Notes under the pieces: generated by a model
The model's database searches: none
What the model was told of the DNA's origin: nothing
Seen by the model: only the letters and a program-made list of their open reading frames with translations
NCBI GenBank assembly: GCA_947452005.1
Contig: CANGBC010000006.1
Coordinates: 62,001 to 126,000, forward strand
Direction of reading: 5' to 3'
Length of the DNA: 64,000 nucleotides
DNA from: Beijerinckiaceae bacterium
GTDB lineage: Bacteria > Pseudomonadota > Alphaproteobacteria > Rhizobiales > Beijerinckiaceae
Translations under genes and position numbers: made by a program
Shown here: positions 54,044-62,931 of the stretch, piece by piece
Layout of the letters: each line of letters opens with the position of its first letter
How positions within the stretch are numbered: position 1 is the stretch's first letter

Positions 54044-55543
54044 TCAACCTGCTGGCGCGATGGCGACAAAGCGCGTGCTGTCGCCCGATTTCACCCGCAA
54101 GAGCAGCGCGCGCCGCCCTTCTTTGCGCGCATTGGCCAAGGCCGAGGTGACGTCCGCTGGCCGTTCCACCTTCTGCCCGCCTGCTTCGAGAATGACATCA
54201 CCCGCCTTGAGTCCTGTCTGGGCCGCCGCACCATCGGGGTCCACCTCCGCCACAACAACGCCTTCGCGCCCGGCACCGGGAATGGCAGAGGCTGGTGCCA
54301 ACGTCAGGCCCAAGCTTGTCAGCGCATTGCGCTGCGCGCCGCCATCGCCTGTATTGCGCTCGGCTCGCCGTGGATTCTCCTGCGGCAGCGTGCCCAAGGT
54401 GACTTTCGCATGCTGCTCACGGCCATCGCGCAGATAGGTCAGATCAACCTGCTTGTCGGGCCCGATGCTCGCAATCTTGCGCGCCAGCTCGCGTGGCCCA
54501 TCGATACGCTCATTATTCACCGCCACAATAATATCGCCGGACCGAATGCCGGCTGCGCCCGCAGGCGAGCCACTCTGCAAGTCAGACACCAGCGCGCCCT
54601 TGGCGTCTTTGGCGCCCAGACTGTCAGCGATATCTTTGGTGATGGGCTGAATTTGCACGCCGATCCAACCGCGCGCGACAGAGCCCTTGTTGCGCAGCGA
54701 GTCGACAACATCACGCGCGACCTCTGTCGGAATCGCAAAGCCGATACCAACCGAGCCACCCGAGGGCGAGAAGATGGCTGTATTCACGCCCACCACCTCA
54801 CCACGCGTGTTGAAGGTCGGGCCACCAGAATTGCCGCGATTGACGGACGCATCAATCTGCAAAAAGTCATCATAAGCCCCAGCGCCAATATCGCGCCCGC
54901 GCGCTGAAACTATGCCAGCTGTCACTGTGCCGCCAAGCCCGAAGGGATTGCCAACAGCAAGCACCCAATCCCCCACGCGCGGCATGTCACGCGCAAACTC
55001 GACATGGGTGAAGGGTCCCTTGTCCTTGATTTTCAGCAGAGCCAGATCGGTGCGCTGGTCTGTGCCCACCACCTCGGCAGAAACAGTGCGGCCATCATCC
55101 AGCGCAATGGTGACTTCGCTCGCATGTTCGACGACGTGATTATTGGTGACTACATAGCCGTCATCAGAAATGATAAATCCTGAACCCAAGGCTTGCGATG
55201 AGCGCTGCCGCTGCTGACGGCCAAAGGGTGTTGCACCCTCGCCGCCAAATCGGCGGAAAAAGCGCTCCAGCGGATCACCCGGGCGCATTTGCGGCAGAAT
55301 ATTTTGCAGGTCGTCATCTGCATCGACCGTTTCAAGCGTCTTCACTTTGACAGCGACCACAGCGCCACGCACACGCTCGACAATGTCAGCAAAGCTTTGT
55401 GGTGCAGCGCCCACCGTCAGGGCGGGCGGTGACTGCGCTTGCGCGGGCGCCAGCACATGAACGCCCAGACCCGTGAAAGAGAGTACAGCCACCGTGCCAA
55501 GCAAAACAGCGCGCGAGGCGCTCAGGCGGGGAGAAACCAACAT
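54044..55543 (-). CDS. degP: Do-like periplasmic serine protease (DegP/MucD type)
   Basis: Envelope quality-control protease of 499 residues. A signal peptide (first ~36 residues, ending APAQAQ) precedes the trypsin-like domain with His136 (TNNHVVEH), Asp166 (RTDLALLK) and Ser239 (GNSGGP), and two PDZ domains (about 300-390 and 410-499, the first after ARGWIGVQIQP). ATG 55543 (MLVSPRLS) has GGAG eight bases upstream; the open frame to 55603 is unlikely. It follows ccmH, the arrangement known from rhizobia. It would degrade or refold misfolded periplasmic proteins. Confidence 0.94.
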   Translation of the reverse strand: MLVSPRLSASRAVLLGTVAVLSFTGLGVHVLAPAQAQSPPALTVGAAPQSFADIVERVRGAVVAVKVKTLETVDADDDLQNILPQMRPGDPLERFFRRFGGEGATPFGRQQRQRSSQALGSGFIISDDGYVVTNNHVVEHASEVTIALDDGRTVSAEVVGTDQRTDLALLKIKDKGPFTHVEFARDMPRVGDWVLAVGNPFGLGGTVTAGIVSARGRDIGAGAYDDFLQIDASVNRGNSGGPTFNTRGEVVGVNTAIFSPSGGSVGIGFAIPTEVARDVVDSLRNKGSVARGWIGVQIQPITKDIADSLGAKDAKGALVSDLQSGSPAGAAGIRSGDIIVAVNNERIDGPRELARKIASIGPDKQVDLTYLRDGREQHAKVTLGTLPQENPRRAERNTGDGGAQRNALTSLGLTLAPASAIPGAGREGVVVAEVDPDGAAAQTGLKAGDVILEAGGQKVERPADVTSALANARKEGRRALLLRVKSGDSTRFVAIAPAG

Positions 55544-55565
55544 CGACCAAGCTCCATGATCAGAG

Positions 55566-55592
55566 TCTCCAGAACGGTTTGCCGTCTGGAGA
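55566..55592. repeat. Imperfect inverted repeat upstream of degP
   Basis: TCTCCAGA-A-CGG, a TTTG loop, then CCG-TCTGGAGA form an 11-pair stem with one bulge. It lies 23 bases upstream of the degP start and could be a leader hairpin, an operator for a stress regulator or, less likely, a ccmH terminator (no T-run). Confidence 0.5.
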
Positions 55593-55660
55593 GATCCGAA
55601 CATGGCGTCTCGAAGCTTACGCCCCGATGGCCGGAAGATGAAAAATTGGTAAGGTTGGGC

Positions 55661-56122
55661 TTAGCGGCCCTCGCGCTCCAGCAGCGCTTTCAGGCGGGCT
55701 TCGTCTGTGTCTGACAAAGAGGCCTCAACGGCACTTTCGCGGCGTCGACGCCGCGACATGGCAAACAGCGCCGCCCCGCCCGCCAGCAAAACACCAAATG
55801 GCGTCAGCCAAAGCAGCAGGGTTTCACTTTTGAACGGCGGCTTGAGCAAGATGAAATCACCATAGCGCTGCACCAGATAATCGCGCACCTGCGTGTCATT
55901 ATCACCAGCCTTGATCCGCTCGCGCACAAGCAGGCGCAAATCACGCGCAAGCCCCGCATCGGAATCATCAATCGACTGGTTCTGGCAGACGAGACAACGC
56001 AGCTCGGCCGAAATCTCGCGCGCGCGCGACTCCTGCCGGGCGTCAGGGAGAATTTCATCCGGCTGCACAGCCAGACTCAGCGAGGGCAAAAGTGCGAGAC
56101 ACAGAGCCAGAACAAAGCGCAT
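55661..56122 (-). CDS. ccmH: Cytochrome c maturation protein CcmH (CycL)
   Basis: Membrane-anchored thiol reductase of 153 residues that keeps the apocytochrome CxxCH motif reduced for haem attachment. It has a signal peptide (MRFVLALCLALLPSLSLA), the redox motif LRCLVCQNQSIDDSDA and a C-terminal transmembrane anchor (LLLWLTPFGVLLAGGAALF). ATG 56122; a GTG at 56131 overlapping the ccmF stop is possible. Last gene of the ccmIEFH operon. Confidence 0.94.
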   Translation of the reverse strand: MRFVLALCLALLPSLSLAVQPDEILPDARQESRAREISAELRCLVCQNQSIDDSDAGLARDLRLLVRERIKAGDNDTQVRDYLVQRYGDFILLKPPFKSETLLLWLTPFGVLLAGGAALFAMSRRRRRESAVEASLSDTDEARLKALLEREGR

Positions 56123-56127
56123 CGCTC

Positions 56128-58104
56128 TCACTCCGCAGGTGCTGCTTGCGGGCGCACGCTAGCGCGTTGGGCAACGCCAATGCGCAAGCGCCGGTCGGAC
56201 AGCGACAACAGGCCGCCCAGCGACATGATCAAACAGCCAAGCCAGATCAGCGCGACATAGGGCTTCCAGTACAGGCGAAGATCAATCGCGCCATCGACGC
56301 GCACATCGGCAATGTTCATGTAAATCTGGCCGCCAGCGCCCAGCGTCACAATGCCAGCTTCCGTGCGCACCATTGTGCGCGTGGTGAAGGAGCGGCGCGA
56401 GGGATCCATCTCAGCAATCACGCGACCGCCTTCGCGGATCTCTGTATGCGCCACAAGTTCTTTGAAGTTAGAACCATCGCGCGGTGCCAGTTCACGCACC
56501 ACCACTTCATAAGGGCCAACGGCCACAGGCTCGCCGGGTTTCACCGTGACGATCCGCTCCACGCCCCAGCCAGTGGCCGCCAAACCGAACAAAGTGATGC
56601 CAACGCCCGCATGCGCGAGCGCCGTGCCCCAAGCAGAACGCGGCAGACCCAGCGCGCGCGAGACCATATTGCCGATCGTTCTGGCACCACGCAGGCGGCC
56701 ATAAATTTCGACAAACGAGCCCACCATCAAATAGAGCGCGAGACCTGCCAGAATAGCAGGCATCACCGGCCCGCCGCGCAAAGCTTCCAGCACAATCATG
56801 CCAGCCACACCAATGGCCACGGCCAGCACCAGACGTTGCGCAGCGCCCAGCAAATCGCCGCGCTTCCACGCCAGCATCTGGCCAAAGGGCATGGCGAGAA
56901 TGATCGGGATGAACAGAGGGCCGAAGGTGAGATTAAAGAACGGCGCTCCGACCGAAATTTTTTCGCCCGTCACTGCTTCCAGCGCCAGCGGATAAAGCGT
57001 GCCGATGAACACCGTCGCGCAGCTCGTGGTCAGCAACAGATTGTTAAACACCAGCGCGCCTTCGCGCGACACGGGGGCAAAAATTCCACCAGGCTTCAGC
57101 GCAGTTGCGCGGAAGGCAAACAAGGCCAGCGAACCGCCGATGAAGAAAACCAGAATGCCCAGAATAAAAACGCCACGCTGCGGATCACTCGCAAAGGAAT
57201 GAACCGATGTCAGCACGCCTGAGCGCACAAGGAATGTGCCCAAGAGCGAAAGCGAGAAAGCCAGAATGGCGAGAAAGATCGTCCAGATTTTCAGCGCATC
57301 GCGCTTTTCCATCACGGCGGCAGAATGCAGCAAGGCGGTGCCAGCAAGCCAGGGCATGAGCGAGGCATTCTCCACCGGATCCCAAAACCAGAAGCCGCCC
57401 CAGCCCAGCGTGTAATAGGCCCAATAAGAGCCCATCGCGATGCCAAGCGTCAGAAAGATCCACGCGCCCAACGTCCAGGGCCGAATATAGCGTGCCCAAG
57501 CCGCATCAATGCGCCCCGAGATCAGCGCGGCGGCCGCAAAGGAGAAGGTGATCGAGAAACCGACATAGCCGATGTAGAGAAGCGGCGGATGGATCGCCAA
57601 TCCTGGATCCTGTAACAGCGGATTGAGATCACGCCCCTCAAGCGGAGCCGGGTCAAGCCGCGCAAACGGGTTTGATGTGAGCAGCACAAACAGCAGAAAG
57701 GCCGCACTCACCCAGCTCTGCACCGCCAGCACGAGTGCGCGCAAATCATCGGGCATGCCACGCGAGAACAGCGCAACCGTTGCGCCAAACAGCGCCAGGA
57801 TCAGCACCCACAAAAGCATCGAGCCTTCGTGATTGCCCCAGACGCCAGAAAATTTATAGATCAAAGGCTTCAGCGAATGTGAATTTTCAAACACATTGAC
57901 GACCGAGAAATCGGATACGACATGAGCGTGTGTGAGCGCGACGAAGGACAATGCCACGAGCAGAAATTGCACCACAGCGGCGGGTTGCGCCACGGCCATC
58001 AACGGACCATCGCCGCGGATCGCGCCGTAAAGCGGCACCAAGGCCTGCACAATCGCCAAAGCCAGCGCCAGAACCAGCGCATAATGTCCGATCTCGACGA
58101 TCAC
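56128..58104 (-). CDS. ccmF: Haem lyase subunit CcmF (CycK)
   Basis: Polytopic inner-membrane protein of 658 residues that joins haem from CcmE to apocytochrome c. The tryptophan-rich haem-handling motif is WGGFWFWDPVENASLMPW, preceded by NHEGSMLLWV, and the periplasmic C-terminal part is typical. The GTG at 58104 (VIVEIGHYAL) gives the usual N-terminus and has GAGGG upstream; it falls 10 bases after the ccmE stop. The oxidase subunits CcoO and CcoP depend on this system. Confidence 0.95.
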   Translation of the reverse strand: MIVEIGHYALVLALALAIVQALVPLYGAIRGDGPLMAVAQPAAVVQFLLVALSFVALTHAHVVSDFSVVNVFENSHSLKPLIYKFSGVWGNHEGSMLLWVLILALFGATVALFSRGMPDDLRALVLAVQSWVSAAFLLFVLLTSNPFARLDPAPLEGRDLNPLLQDPGLAIHPPLLYIGYVGFSITFSFAAAALISGRIDAAWARYIRPWTLGAWIFLTLGIAMGSYWAYYTLGWGGFWFWDPVENASLMPWLAGTALLHSAAVMEKRDALKIWTIFLAILAFSLSLLGTFLVRSGVLTSVHSFASDPQRGVFILGILVFFIGGSLALFAFRATALKPGGIFAPVSREGALVFNNLLLTTSCATVFIGTLYPLALEAVTGEKISVGAPFFNLTFGPLFIPIILAMPFGQMLAWKRGDLLGAAQRLVLAVAIGVAGMIVLEALRGGPVMPAILAGLALYLMVGSFVEIYGRLRGARTIGNMVSRALGLPRSAWGTALAHAGVGITLFGLAATGWGVERIVTVKPGEPVAVGPYEVVVRELAPRDGSNFKELVAHTEIREGGRVIAEMDPSRRSFTTRTMVRTEAGIVTLGAGGQIYMNIADVRVDGAIDLRLYWKPYVALIWLGCLIMSLGGLLSLSDRRLRIGVAQRASVRPQAAPAE

Positions 58105-58114
58105 GCGCGCGCCC

Positions 58115-58570
58115 TCATTTGTCCTTGGGTCCGGAACCATCGTTCCAGACACCTTTCTGCTTCAGGGAATCGGCCACTTCACGCGGCATGTATTTTTCAT
58201 CATGTTTGGCCAGCACACTGTCGGCGCGAAACACGCCGTTGATCAGCTGGCCTTCGGCCACAACGCCTTGGCCTTCGCGAAACAAATCTGGCAACAGCCC
58301 GGTATAGATCACCTTCACATCCGTCTGATTGTCGGTGATGGCAAAGCTGACATGGCGCTCATCGGCCTTTTGCACGGAGCCTGGCTGCACGAGACCGCCA
58401 ATGCGCATCCGCGCTTGCGGGCTCAGGTTTGCAGTCTTCTCGGCCAATTCGCTGGGCGTCACGAAAAACACCACGCCATCGCGAAACGCAAAAAGCGCCA
58501 AGCCCGCAGCCACGCCAATCACAGCGAGCGCAGAAGCAATCAAGACAAGTCGGCGGCCCTTGCGGGTCAT
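58115..58570 (-). CDS. ccmE: Haem chaperone CcmE (CycJ)
   Basis: Periplasmic haem carrier of 151 residues with an N-terminal membrane anchor ([22 protein letters not shown]) and a beta-barrel domain. Conserved GGLVQPGSV and [16 protein letters not shown] are present; the latter contains the His that binds haem covalently (H of AKHDEKY). It sits two bases after ccmI and ten before ccmF. Confidence 0.95.
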   Translation of the reverse strand: MTRKGRRLVLIASALAVIGVAAGLALFAFRDGVVFFVTPSELAEKTANLSPQARMRIGGLVQPGSVQKADERHVSFAITDNQTDVKVIYTGLLPDLFREGQGVVAEGQLINGVFRADSVLAKHDEKYMPREVADSLKQKGVWNDGSGPKDK

Positions 58571-58572
58571 GG

Positions 58573-59649
58573 TTAGCCTTTCAGTCCGAGGTCTTGCGCG
58601 AGTTCTTCCAAACGCGCCAAGCCATCTTTATTATTGGCGAGCGCCGCACGCGCTTTCGCAAGTGCAGCCTTCGCCAGATCAGGTTCTCGCAGCACAGTGT
58701 AAGAGCGGATCAGCCGCGCCCAGCCCTCAGCATCGCTGCCATCTTGCTCAAGCTTGCCCGCCAATTGCGCGACCATGGCGCGGATCATGGCTTGCTGTTC
58801 GTCCGGAACGGCATTCTGCACGCTCTCAAGCCCGTCAACATTGCCACCCAGAGCCACAATGCGCGCGCGCACGGCCGCTTGCCAGGGCGCATCAGGCGGC
58901 GTGCCACGCGCGAGATTCATGAAAGCATCCAGCGCACCGGCCTTGTCGCCCATTTGCTCGCGCGCCAGCGCCAGATAGAAATAAGCCACCGGATGGCCTT
59001 CACGCAGATTGAGCGCTTTCTCAAACAGCTCGGCGGCTTCCGGCGTCACACGTTCCTGCGCGCCATAGACAAGCGATTCACCTTGCGCGACCAGACGCTC
59101 CGGCGTCTCACCCAGCAAACGATTGGCAAAGCCAAAGGCGCGCGCTGCATCATCATAGCGCCCAAGCTTCATATAGACCGGGCCAATAATTTCCCAGCCA
59201 CGCCCGTCTTGCGGGTTGGCAGCCAGATGCTCTTCGATTTTGGAGATCGCCGACATGAGTTCGGCATTGCCAGAGCGTTCAGCCTCGCGCACGGACAGCG
59301 GCAGATCGGTCATGTCAGGATTGCCAAGGCGCGCATAGAGCGTCAGCGATATGGCAGGGATCAGCACAAGCGCAAACACGGCGCTCATGCGCACAGCAAT
59401 ATGCGATGAGGCTTGAGGGGGCGTGGCATCAGCGCTGCGCAACAGGCGGCGACCAGCTTCAGCTTTGGCGGCCTGCGCATCGGCATCGCTCAACAGACCC
59501 AGCGCACGGTTGCGCTCAATCTCTTCGATCTGCGTATGATAGAAAGTCACATCGGGGGTCTGAACGGCCAAATTCCGCGCCCGGCCCAAAGGCCAGAGCA
59601 CGGCTAGCACGACGGCGCCCGTCAGCAATGCAAATGCAGCCCAGATCAT
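58573..59649 (-). CDS. ccmI: Cytochrome c maturation protein CcmI (CycH)
   Basis: Apocytochrome c chaperone of 358 residues. Two N-terminal membrane helices ([21 protein letters not shown] and [16 protein letters not shown]) flank a short cytoplasmic loop, and the remainder is TPR repeats (for example [20 protein letters not shown]). First gene of the ccmIEFH operon. Start ATG 59649. The feuP/feuQ-like pair upstream ends at 59714. Confidence 0.93.
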   Translation of the reverse strand: MIWAAFALLTGAVVLAVLWPLGRARNLAVQTPDVTFYHTQIEEIERNRALGLLSDADAQAAKAEAGRRLLRSADATPPQASSHIAVRMSAVFALVLIPAISLTLYARLGNPDMTDLPLSVREAERSGNAELMSAISKIEEHLAANPQDGRGWEIIGPVYMKLGRYDDAARAFGFANRLLGETPERLVAQGESLVYGAQERVTPEAAELFEKALNLREGHPVAYFYLALAREQMGDKAGALDAFMNLARGTPPDAPWQAAVRARIVALGGNVDGLESVQNAVPDEQQAMIRAMVAQLAGKLEQDGSDAEGWARLIRSYTVLREPDLAKAALAKARAALANNKDGLARLEELAQDLGLKG

Positions 59650-59713
59650 GGTCTGGTCTTAACCTTTCAGAGCCCTCCGGGCAAAGGCCTATAAAGTCGC
59701 GGTCCCGGACTTT

Positions 59714-61093
59714 TCAGGCCGCAGGCAGCCGCAGGCGGGCGCGCAATCCCCCCAAAGGGCTGTCCTCCAGCGCAAATTCCCCCGCATGGACCGCCGCCAG
59801 ATCCGCCACAATAGAGAGGCCGAGCCCCGAACCCGGCTTGGTCTCATCAAGCCGGCGGCCTCTTTTCACAGCCTGCGCCCGTAAATCAGCCGGCAGGCCC
59901 GGACCGTCATCATCCACGGTGAGAATCAGGAAATCGGGCCGCCCCGCCCCGCCCTCTTCCAGACTGAGGGTCAGCACCACGCGGCTCGCTGCCCATTTCC
60001 CGGCATTGTCGAGCAGATTGCCGACCATCTCCTGAAAATCCTGCGCCTCGCCCCGAAAGCGCGGCGTCCAGGTGATGGCCGCTTCAAAAGCGGGCACGCC
60101 ATCACGGTGGATCTTTTGAAATGTGCGGATCAGACTCTCAATCGCGGGTGCAACATCTGTTGTCGTGCCGATCACATTGGAGCGAGCCGCAACGCGCGCG
60201 CGATCCAGATAATAGGTCACCTGGTCGCGCATCACATCAGCCTGCTCGCGCATTTTGGCAGCGAGCGGTGACGCATCCGCATTGGCTTCATTGGCAATCA
60301 CGCTGAGCGGCGTCTTCAACGCATGCGCCAGATTGCCCACTTGCGTGCGGGCGCGCTCGACAATTTCGCGATTGGAAGAAATCAGCAGATTGAGCTCACC
60401 CGCAAGCGGCGCGAGATCGAGCGGAAATGCGCCCTCAATGCCATCACTTTCACCACGCCGAATGGCCGAAACTTCACCACGCAAACGCCGCAAGGGTGCC
60501 AGGCCAAAACGCACCTGAGCGACTGTGGAGAGCATCAAAGCCAAAGCCAGCAGCAAAAAAGTCGCCGCCAGTGAATATTCAAACCGGTGGATATCGGCTT
60601 CCAGTTGATCGGTGGAGGCTGCCACCTGAATGAGAAAACGCCCCTCCTCATCCGTCTCGATCACGCGCTCCACGATGCGGATCACGCGCCCATCAGGCCC
60701 GGTTGCATATCCGCGTCGATATTCGCCAATCTGGGCCGCCACGCCCAAGGTCTCAAGGCGCGGCAGGCGCGCGGCAAACAAAGAGCGTGAGGCTTTGATC
60801 TTGGCATTTTGTTGCGAGAGCGGCGTGATCTGCCAATACCAGCCAGACAAGGACAGCTCGAATTGCGGATCGCCCAATTGTCCAGGCTCGGTGCGCGTAT
60901 CTTCGCCCGGTGTTGCCACATCCGCGACAATGGCGCGCAGATAAACACCCAGCCGCTCATCAAAAGCCTGCTCAGCCGAGCGACGATAGAGGCTTGAAAG
61001 AATAAGCCCGGCAATCAGCAAAATGCTGACGCTCCACACAGCCGCTGAGGCAAACAGCCGCTTGGAGAGCGAGCGCGGCGCTGGCGCTTTCAT
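59714..61093 (-). CDS. feuQ: FeuQ/PhoQ-like sensor histidine kinase
   Basis: Kinase of 459 residues. A periplasmic sensor region between two membrane helices (about 14-30 and 170-190) is followed by HAMP, the phospho-acceptor motif NLAHALKTPLSVIANEA (PhoQ-type) and HATPase_c (KPGSGLGLSIVADLAAVHAG). The ATG overlaps the response-regulator stop by four bases (ATGA). Position right upstream of ccmI (cycH) matches feuPQ of Rhizobium and Sinorhizobium, which in published work affects iron uptake or osmoregulated glucan export. The symbol rests on synteny and family, not on a direct alignment. Confidence 0.75.
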   Translation of the reverse strand: MKAPAPRSLSKRLFASAAVWSVSILLIAGLILSSLYRRSAEQAFDERLGVYLRAIVADVATPGEDTRTEPGQLGDPQFELSLSGWYWQITPLSQQNAKIKASRSLFAARLPRLETLGVAAQIGEYRRGYATGPDGRVIRIVERVIETDEEGRFLIQVAASTDQLEADIHRFEYSLAATFLLLALALMLSTVAQVRFGLAPLRRLRGEVSAIRRGESDGIEGAFPLDLAPLAGELNLLISSNREIVERARTQVGNLAHALKTPLSVIANEANADASPLAAKMREQADVMRDQVTYYLDRARVAARSNVIGTTTDVAPAIESLIRTFQKIHRDGVPAFEAAITWTPRFRGEAQDFQEMVGNLLDNAGKWAASRVVLTLSLEEGGAGRPDFLILTVDDDGPGLPADLRAQAVKRGRRLDETKPGSGLGLSIVADLAAVHAGEFALEDSPLGGLRARLRLPAA

Positions 61094-61761
61094 GGTGCGC
61101 CTGCACCCGGATCAAGCCGATAGCCCAGACCCCGCACGGTCTCGATCACATCGACACCGAGCTTTTTGCGCAGGCGCCCGATGAACACTTCCACCGTATT
61201 CGAGTCGCGATCGAAATCCTGATCATAGAGATGATCGACCAATTCCGTGCGCGAGACGATGCGCCCCATATGATGCATCATATAAGCCAGCAGCCGATAT
61301 TCATGCGAGGTCAGCTTCACCGCTTGTCCAGACACGACAACGCGGCCCGACTTGGTGTCGAGTCGCACAGGTCCGCAGGTCAGTTCATTGGTGGAATGGC
61401 CAGTCGCGCGGCGCAAAAGTGCGCGCAGACGCGCCAGCACTTCCTCCATATGAAACGGTTTGGCGACATAATCATCCGCACCCGCATCAAAGCCCTGCAC
61501 CTTGTCGCTCCAGCGATCTCGCGCCGTGAGGATCAACACAGGCATGGTGCGGCCTGCACGGCGCCATTCTTCAAGCACCGAGAGCCCGTCTTTCTTGGGC
61601 AGGCCAATATCGAGCACAACGGCATCATAAGGTTCGGTATCGCCCAGAAACCAACCCTCTTCGCCATCATGCGCTTGATCCACCGCATAGCCCGCCTGTT
61701 CCAAAGCGCTGACCAATTGGCGGTTGAGGTCTTTGTCATCTTCAATGACCAGCAGGCGCAT
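61090..61761 (-). CDS. feuP: FeuP-like OmpR-family response regulator
   Basis: Response regulator of 223 residues: receiver domain (LLVIEDDKDLNRQLVSAL, Asp in DAVVLDIGLP, Lys in YVAKPFHMEEVLARL) and PhoP-like winged helix (SNTVEVFIGRLRKKLGVDVIETVRGLGYRL). Operon with the kinase, which overlaps its stop, and with the small exported gene five bases upstream. Synteny with cycH supports the FeuP name. Targets in rhizobia include ndvA-like genes; none is visible here. Confidence 0.78.
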   Translation of the reverse strand: MRLLVIEDDKDLNRQLVSALEQAGYAVDQAHDGEEGWFLGDTEPYDAVVLDIGLPKKDGLSVLEEWRRAGRTMPVLILTARDRWSDKVQGFDAGADDYVAKPFHMEEVLARLRALLRRATGHSTNELTCGPVRLDTKSGRVVVSGQAVKLTSHEYRLLAYMMHHMGRIVSRTELVDHLYDQDFDRDSNTVEVFIGRLRKKLGVDVIETVRGLGYRLDPGAGAP

Positions 61762-61766
61762 GGGGT

Positions 61767-62093
61767 CTAACGCTCCTGCTTGTCGCGTGGCGGCAGTTTC
61801 GAGCCTGACGCGGCATCTACAAAAATGCGCAGCACCCGCCCGTCGCGCCGCAGCAGCGACATTTCATAGACATAGGTCTGGTCCCACAGACACAGCCGCG
61901 TGTTGAGCGGCTCGGCACGGGTTTCGCGCGCCGCATCACGCAGCAAAACCATGGGCTCGCGCAATTGATGCGCACTGACAGAGTCGCGCGTTTCATTGGG
62001 CGACAGACAGGCGCGCGCTGACGCCGATGTTGCCACCGGCGTTGCGAGCGAGGCCGTCATGGCCACCATTGTCAGCATCGTTCCCATGCGCAA
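61767..62093 (-). CDS. Small exported protein in the feuN position (PepSY-like)
   Basis: A 108-residue protein with a signal peptide (MRMGTMLTMVAMTASLATPVATSASA) and a small domain ending in YEMSLLRRDGRVLRIFVDAASG, a PepSY-like pattern. It is five bases upstream of the feuP-like gene. In Sinorhizobium a small periplasmic FeuN, encoded next to feuPQ, restrains FeuQ; this product is a plausible counterpart by position and size. Homology itself was not tested. Start 62093, or ATG 62087. Confidence 0.65.
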   Translation of the reverse strand: MRMGTMLTMVAMTASLATPVATSASARACLSPNETRDSVSAHQLREPMVLLRDAARETRAEPLNTRLCLWDQTYVYEMSLLRRDGRVLRIFVDAASGSKLPPRDKQER

Positions 62094-62163
62094 AACCTGC
62101 CACAGCCCCGGTGAACCCGGGATGAACGAGGTCTAACCCGTTTGGGCCCAAGAGAAAATCCCC

Positions 62164-62373
62164 TCAGCCAATGGCCGATTTGGCGCGCACCCGCCCCACA
62201 ATCGCATTCACCCCGCCCAAAAGTGCGGTCAGAGCCGCGCCAAAGCCAGCAATATCATTGCCCCTCCAGGCCAGCAGCGCCCCGGTCACGGACGAGCCGA
62301 TCACGGCAATCGAAGACCAAATGGTCTGCGAGGCCCAGAAGGGTTTGGTATCCAGTGTTTCAGTCTCAGCCAT
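62164..62373 (-). CDS. Internal in-frame start: holin-like membrane peptide (69 aa)
   Basis: ATG 62373 lies inside the endolysin frame with GAAAGGAAAAACC just upstream, a good ribosome-binding position. The product would be 69 residues: a short polar start, two hydrophobic segments and a basic end, like small holins. It may be made both as an endolysin tail and as a free peptide; that is inference from the start signal and composition. Confidence 0.45.
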   Translation of the reverse strand: MAETETLDTKPFWASQTIWSSIAVIGSSVTGALLAWRGNDIAGFGAALTALLGGVNAIVGRVRAKSAIG

Positions 62374-62928
62374 GGTTTTTCCTTTCGTTGAGGTAGCCGG
62401 CTTTGCCGGCTCTTGTGACGCGAGCGCTTTGGCAGCGCGCGCAATGCGCTGAATGCGGCGGCTCCAGCCGCGCCCAAACAGCGAAAAATGAGGAAGCAAT
62501 TTGAGCCGCGCGAGGCGTGCAGCACAAAGAGCGGCAATCACTTGAGCAACAGGTTGAGTGGCCAGAGCGGTCCGCGTCTGCGGGCCCATCACGCCATCTT
62601 CATATACCTGCAAAGCCCGCTGCAAATCGCGGATGGCCATGCGCGGTCCGGAATTGACCGCATCGTCAAACAAAGCCAGGTCAAGCCCACCGGGCAAATA
62701 ATCCGCCCCGATTGCCGCCCAAAAACGCTCACGATAAATGCGCGCGGCTTCGCTCTTCTCCAGCATCATCACATCTTCGCGCGAAACCGCACGCCCGCGA
62801 GAGGCGGCCAATGTCGCGCGTGTGATCCCCATATTGGTCGCCCCACCCGGATCCCCCGGATTATCGGCAAAGCCACCTTCTTCAGACAGAATGGCATCAA
62901 GACTGACAGGCCAATTGCGCGCCACCAT
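62164..62928 (-). CDS. GH108 endolysin with C-terminal holin-like membrane segment
   Basis: Protein of 254 residues. Residues 1-170 are a ZliS/GH108-type muramidase: catalytic Glu in LSEEGGFADNPGDPGG (Glu17), then NMGITRATLA and YRERFWAAIGADYLP; a peptidoglycan-binding-like stretch is near 105-130 (YEDGVMGPQTRTALA). From residue 186 a 69-residue segment has two hydrophobic stretches (TIWSSIAVIGSSVTGALLAW and FGAALTALLGGVNAIV). An internal ATG with its own ribosome site begins that segment (see the separate entry). GTA and phage lysis modules pair GH108 enzymes with holins. ATG 62928 has GGAGG six bases upstream. Confidence 0.8.
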   Translation of the reverse strand: MVARNWPVSLDAILSEEGGFADNPGDPGGATNMGITRATLAASRGRAVSREDVMMLEKSEAARIYRERFWAAIGADYLPGGLDLALFDDAVNSGPRMAIRDLQRALQVYEDGVMGPQTRTALATQPVAQVIAALCAARLARLKLLPHFSLFGRGWSRRIQRIARAAKALASQEPAKPATSTKGKTMAETETLDTKPFWASQTIWSSIAVIGSSVTGALLAWRGNDIAGFGAALTALLGGVNAIVGRVRAKSAIG

Positions 62929-62931
62929 GGT

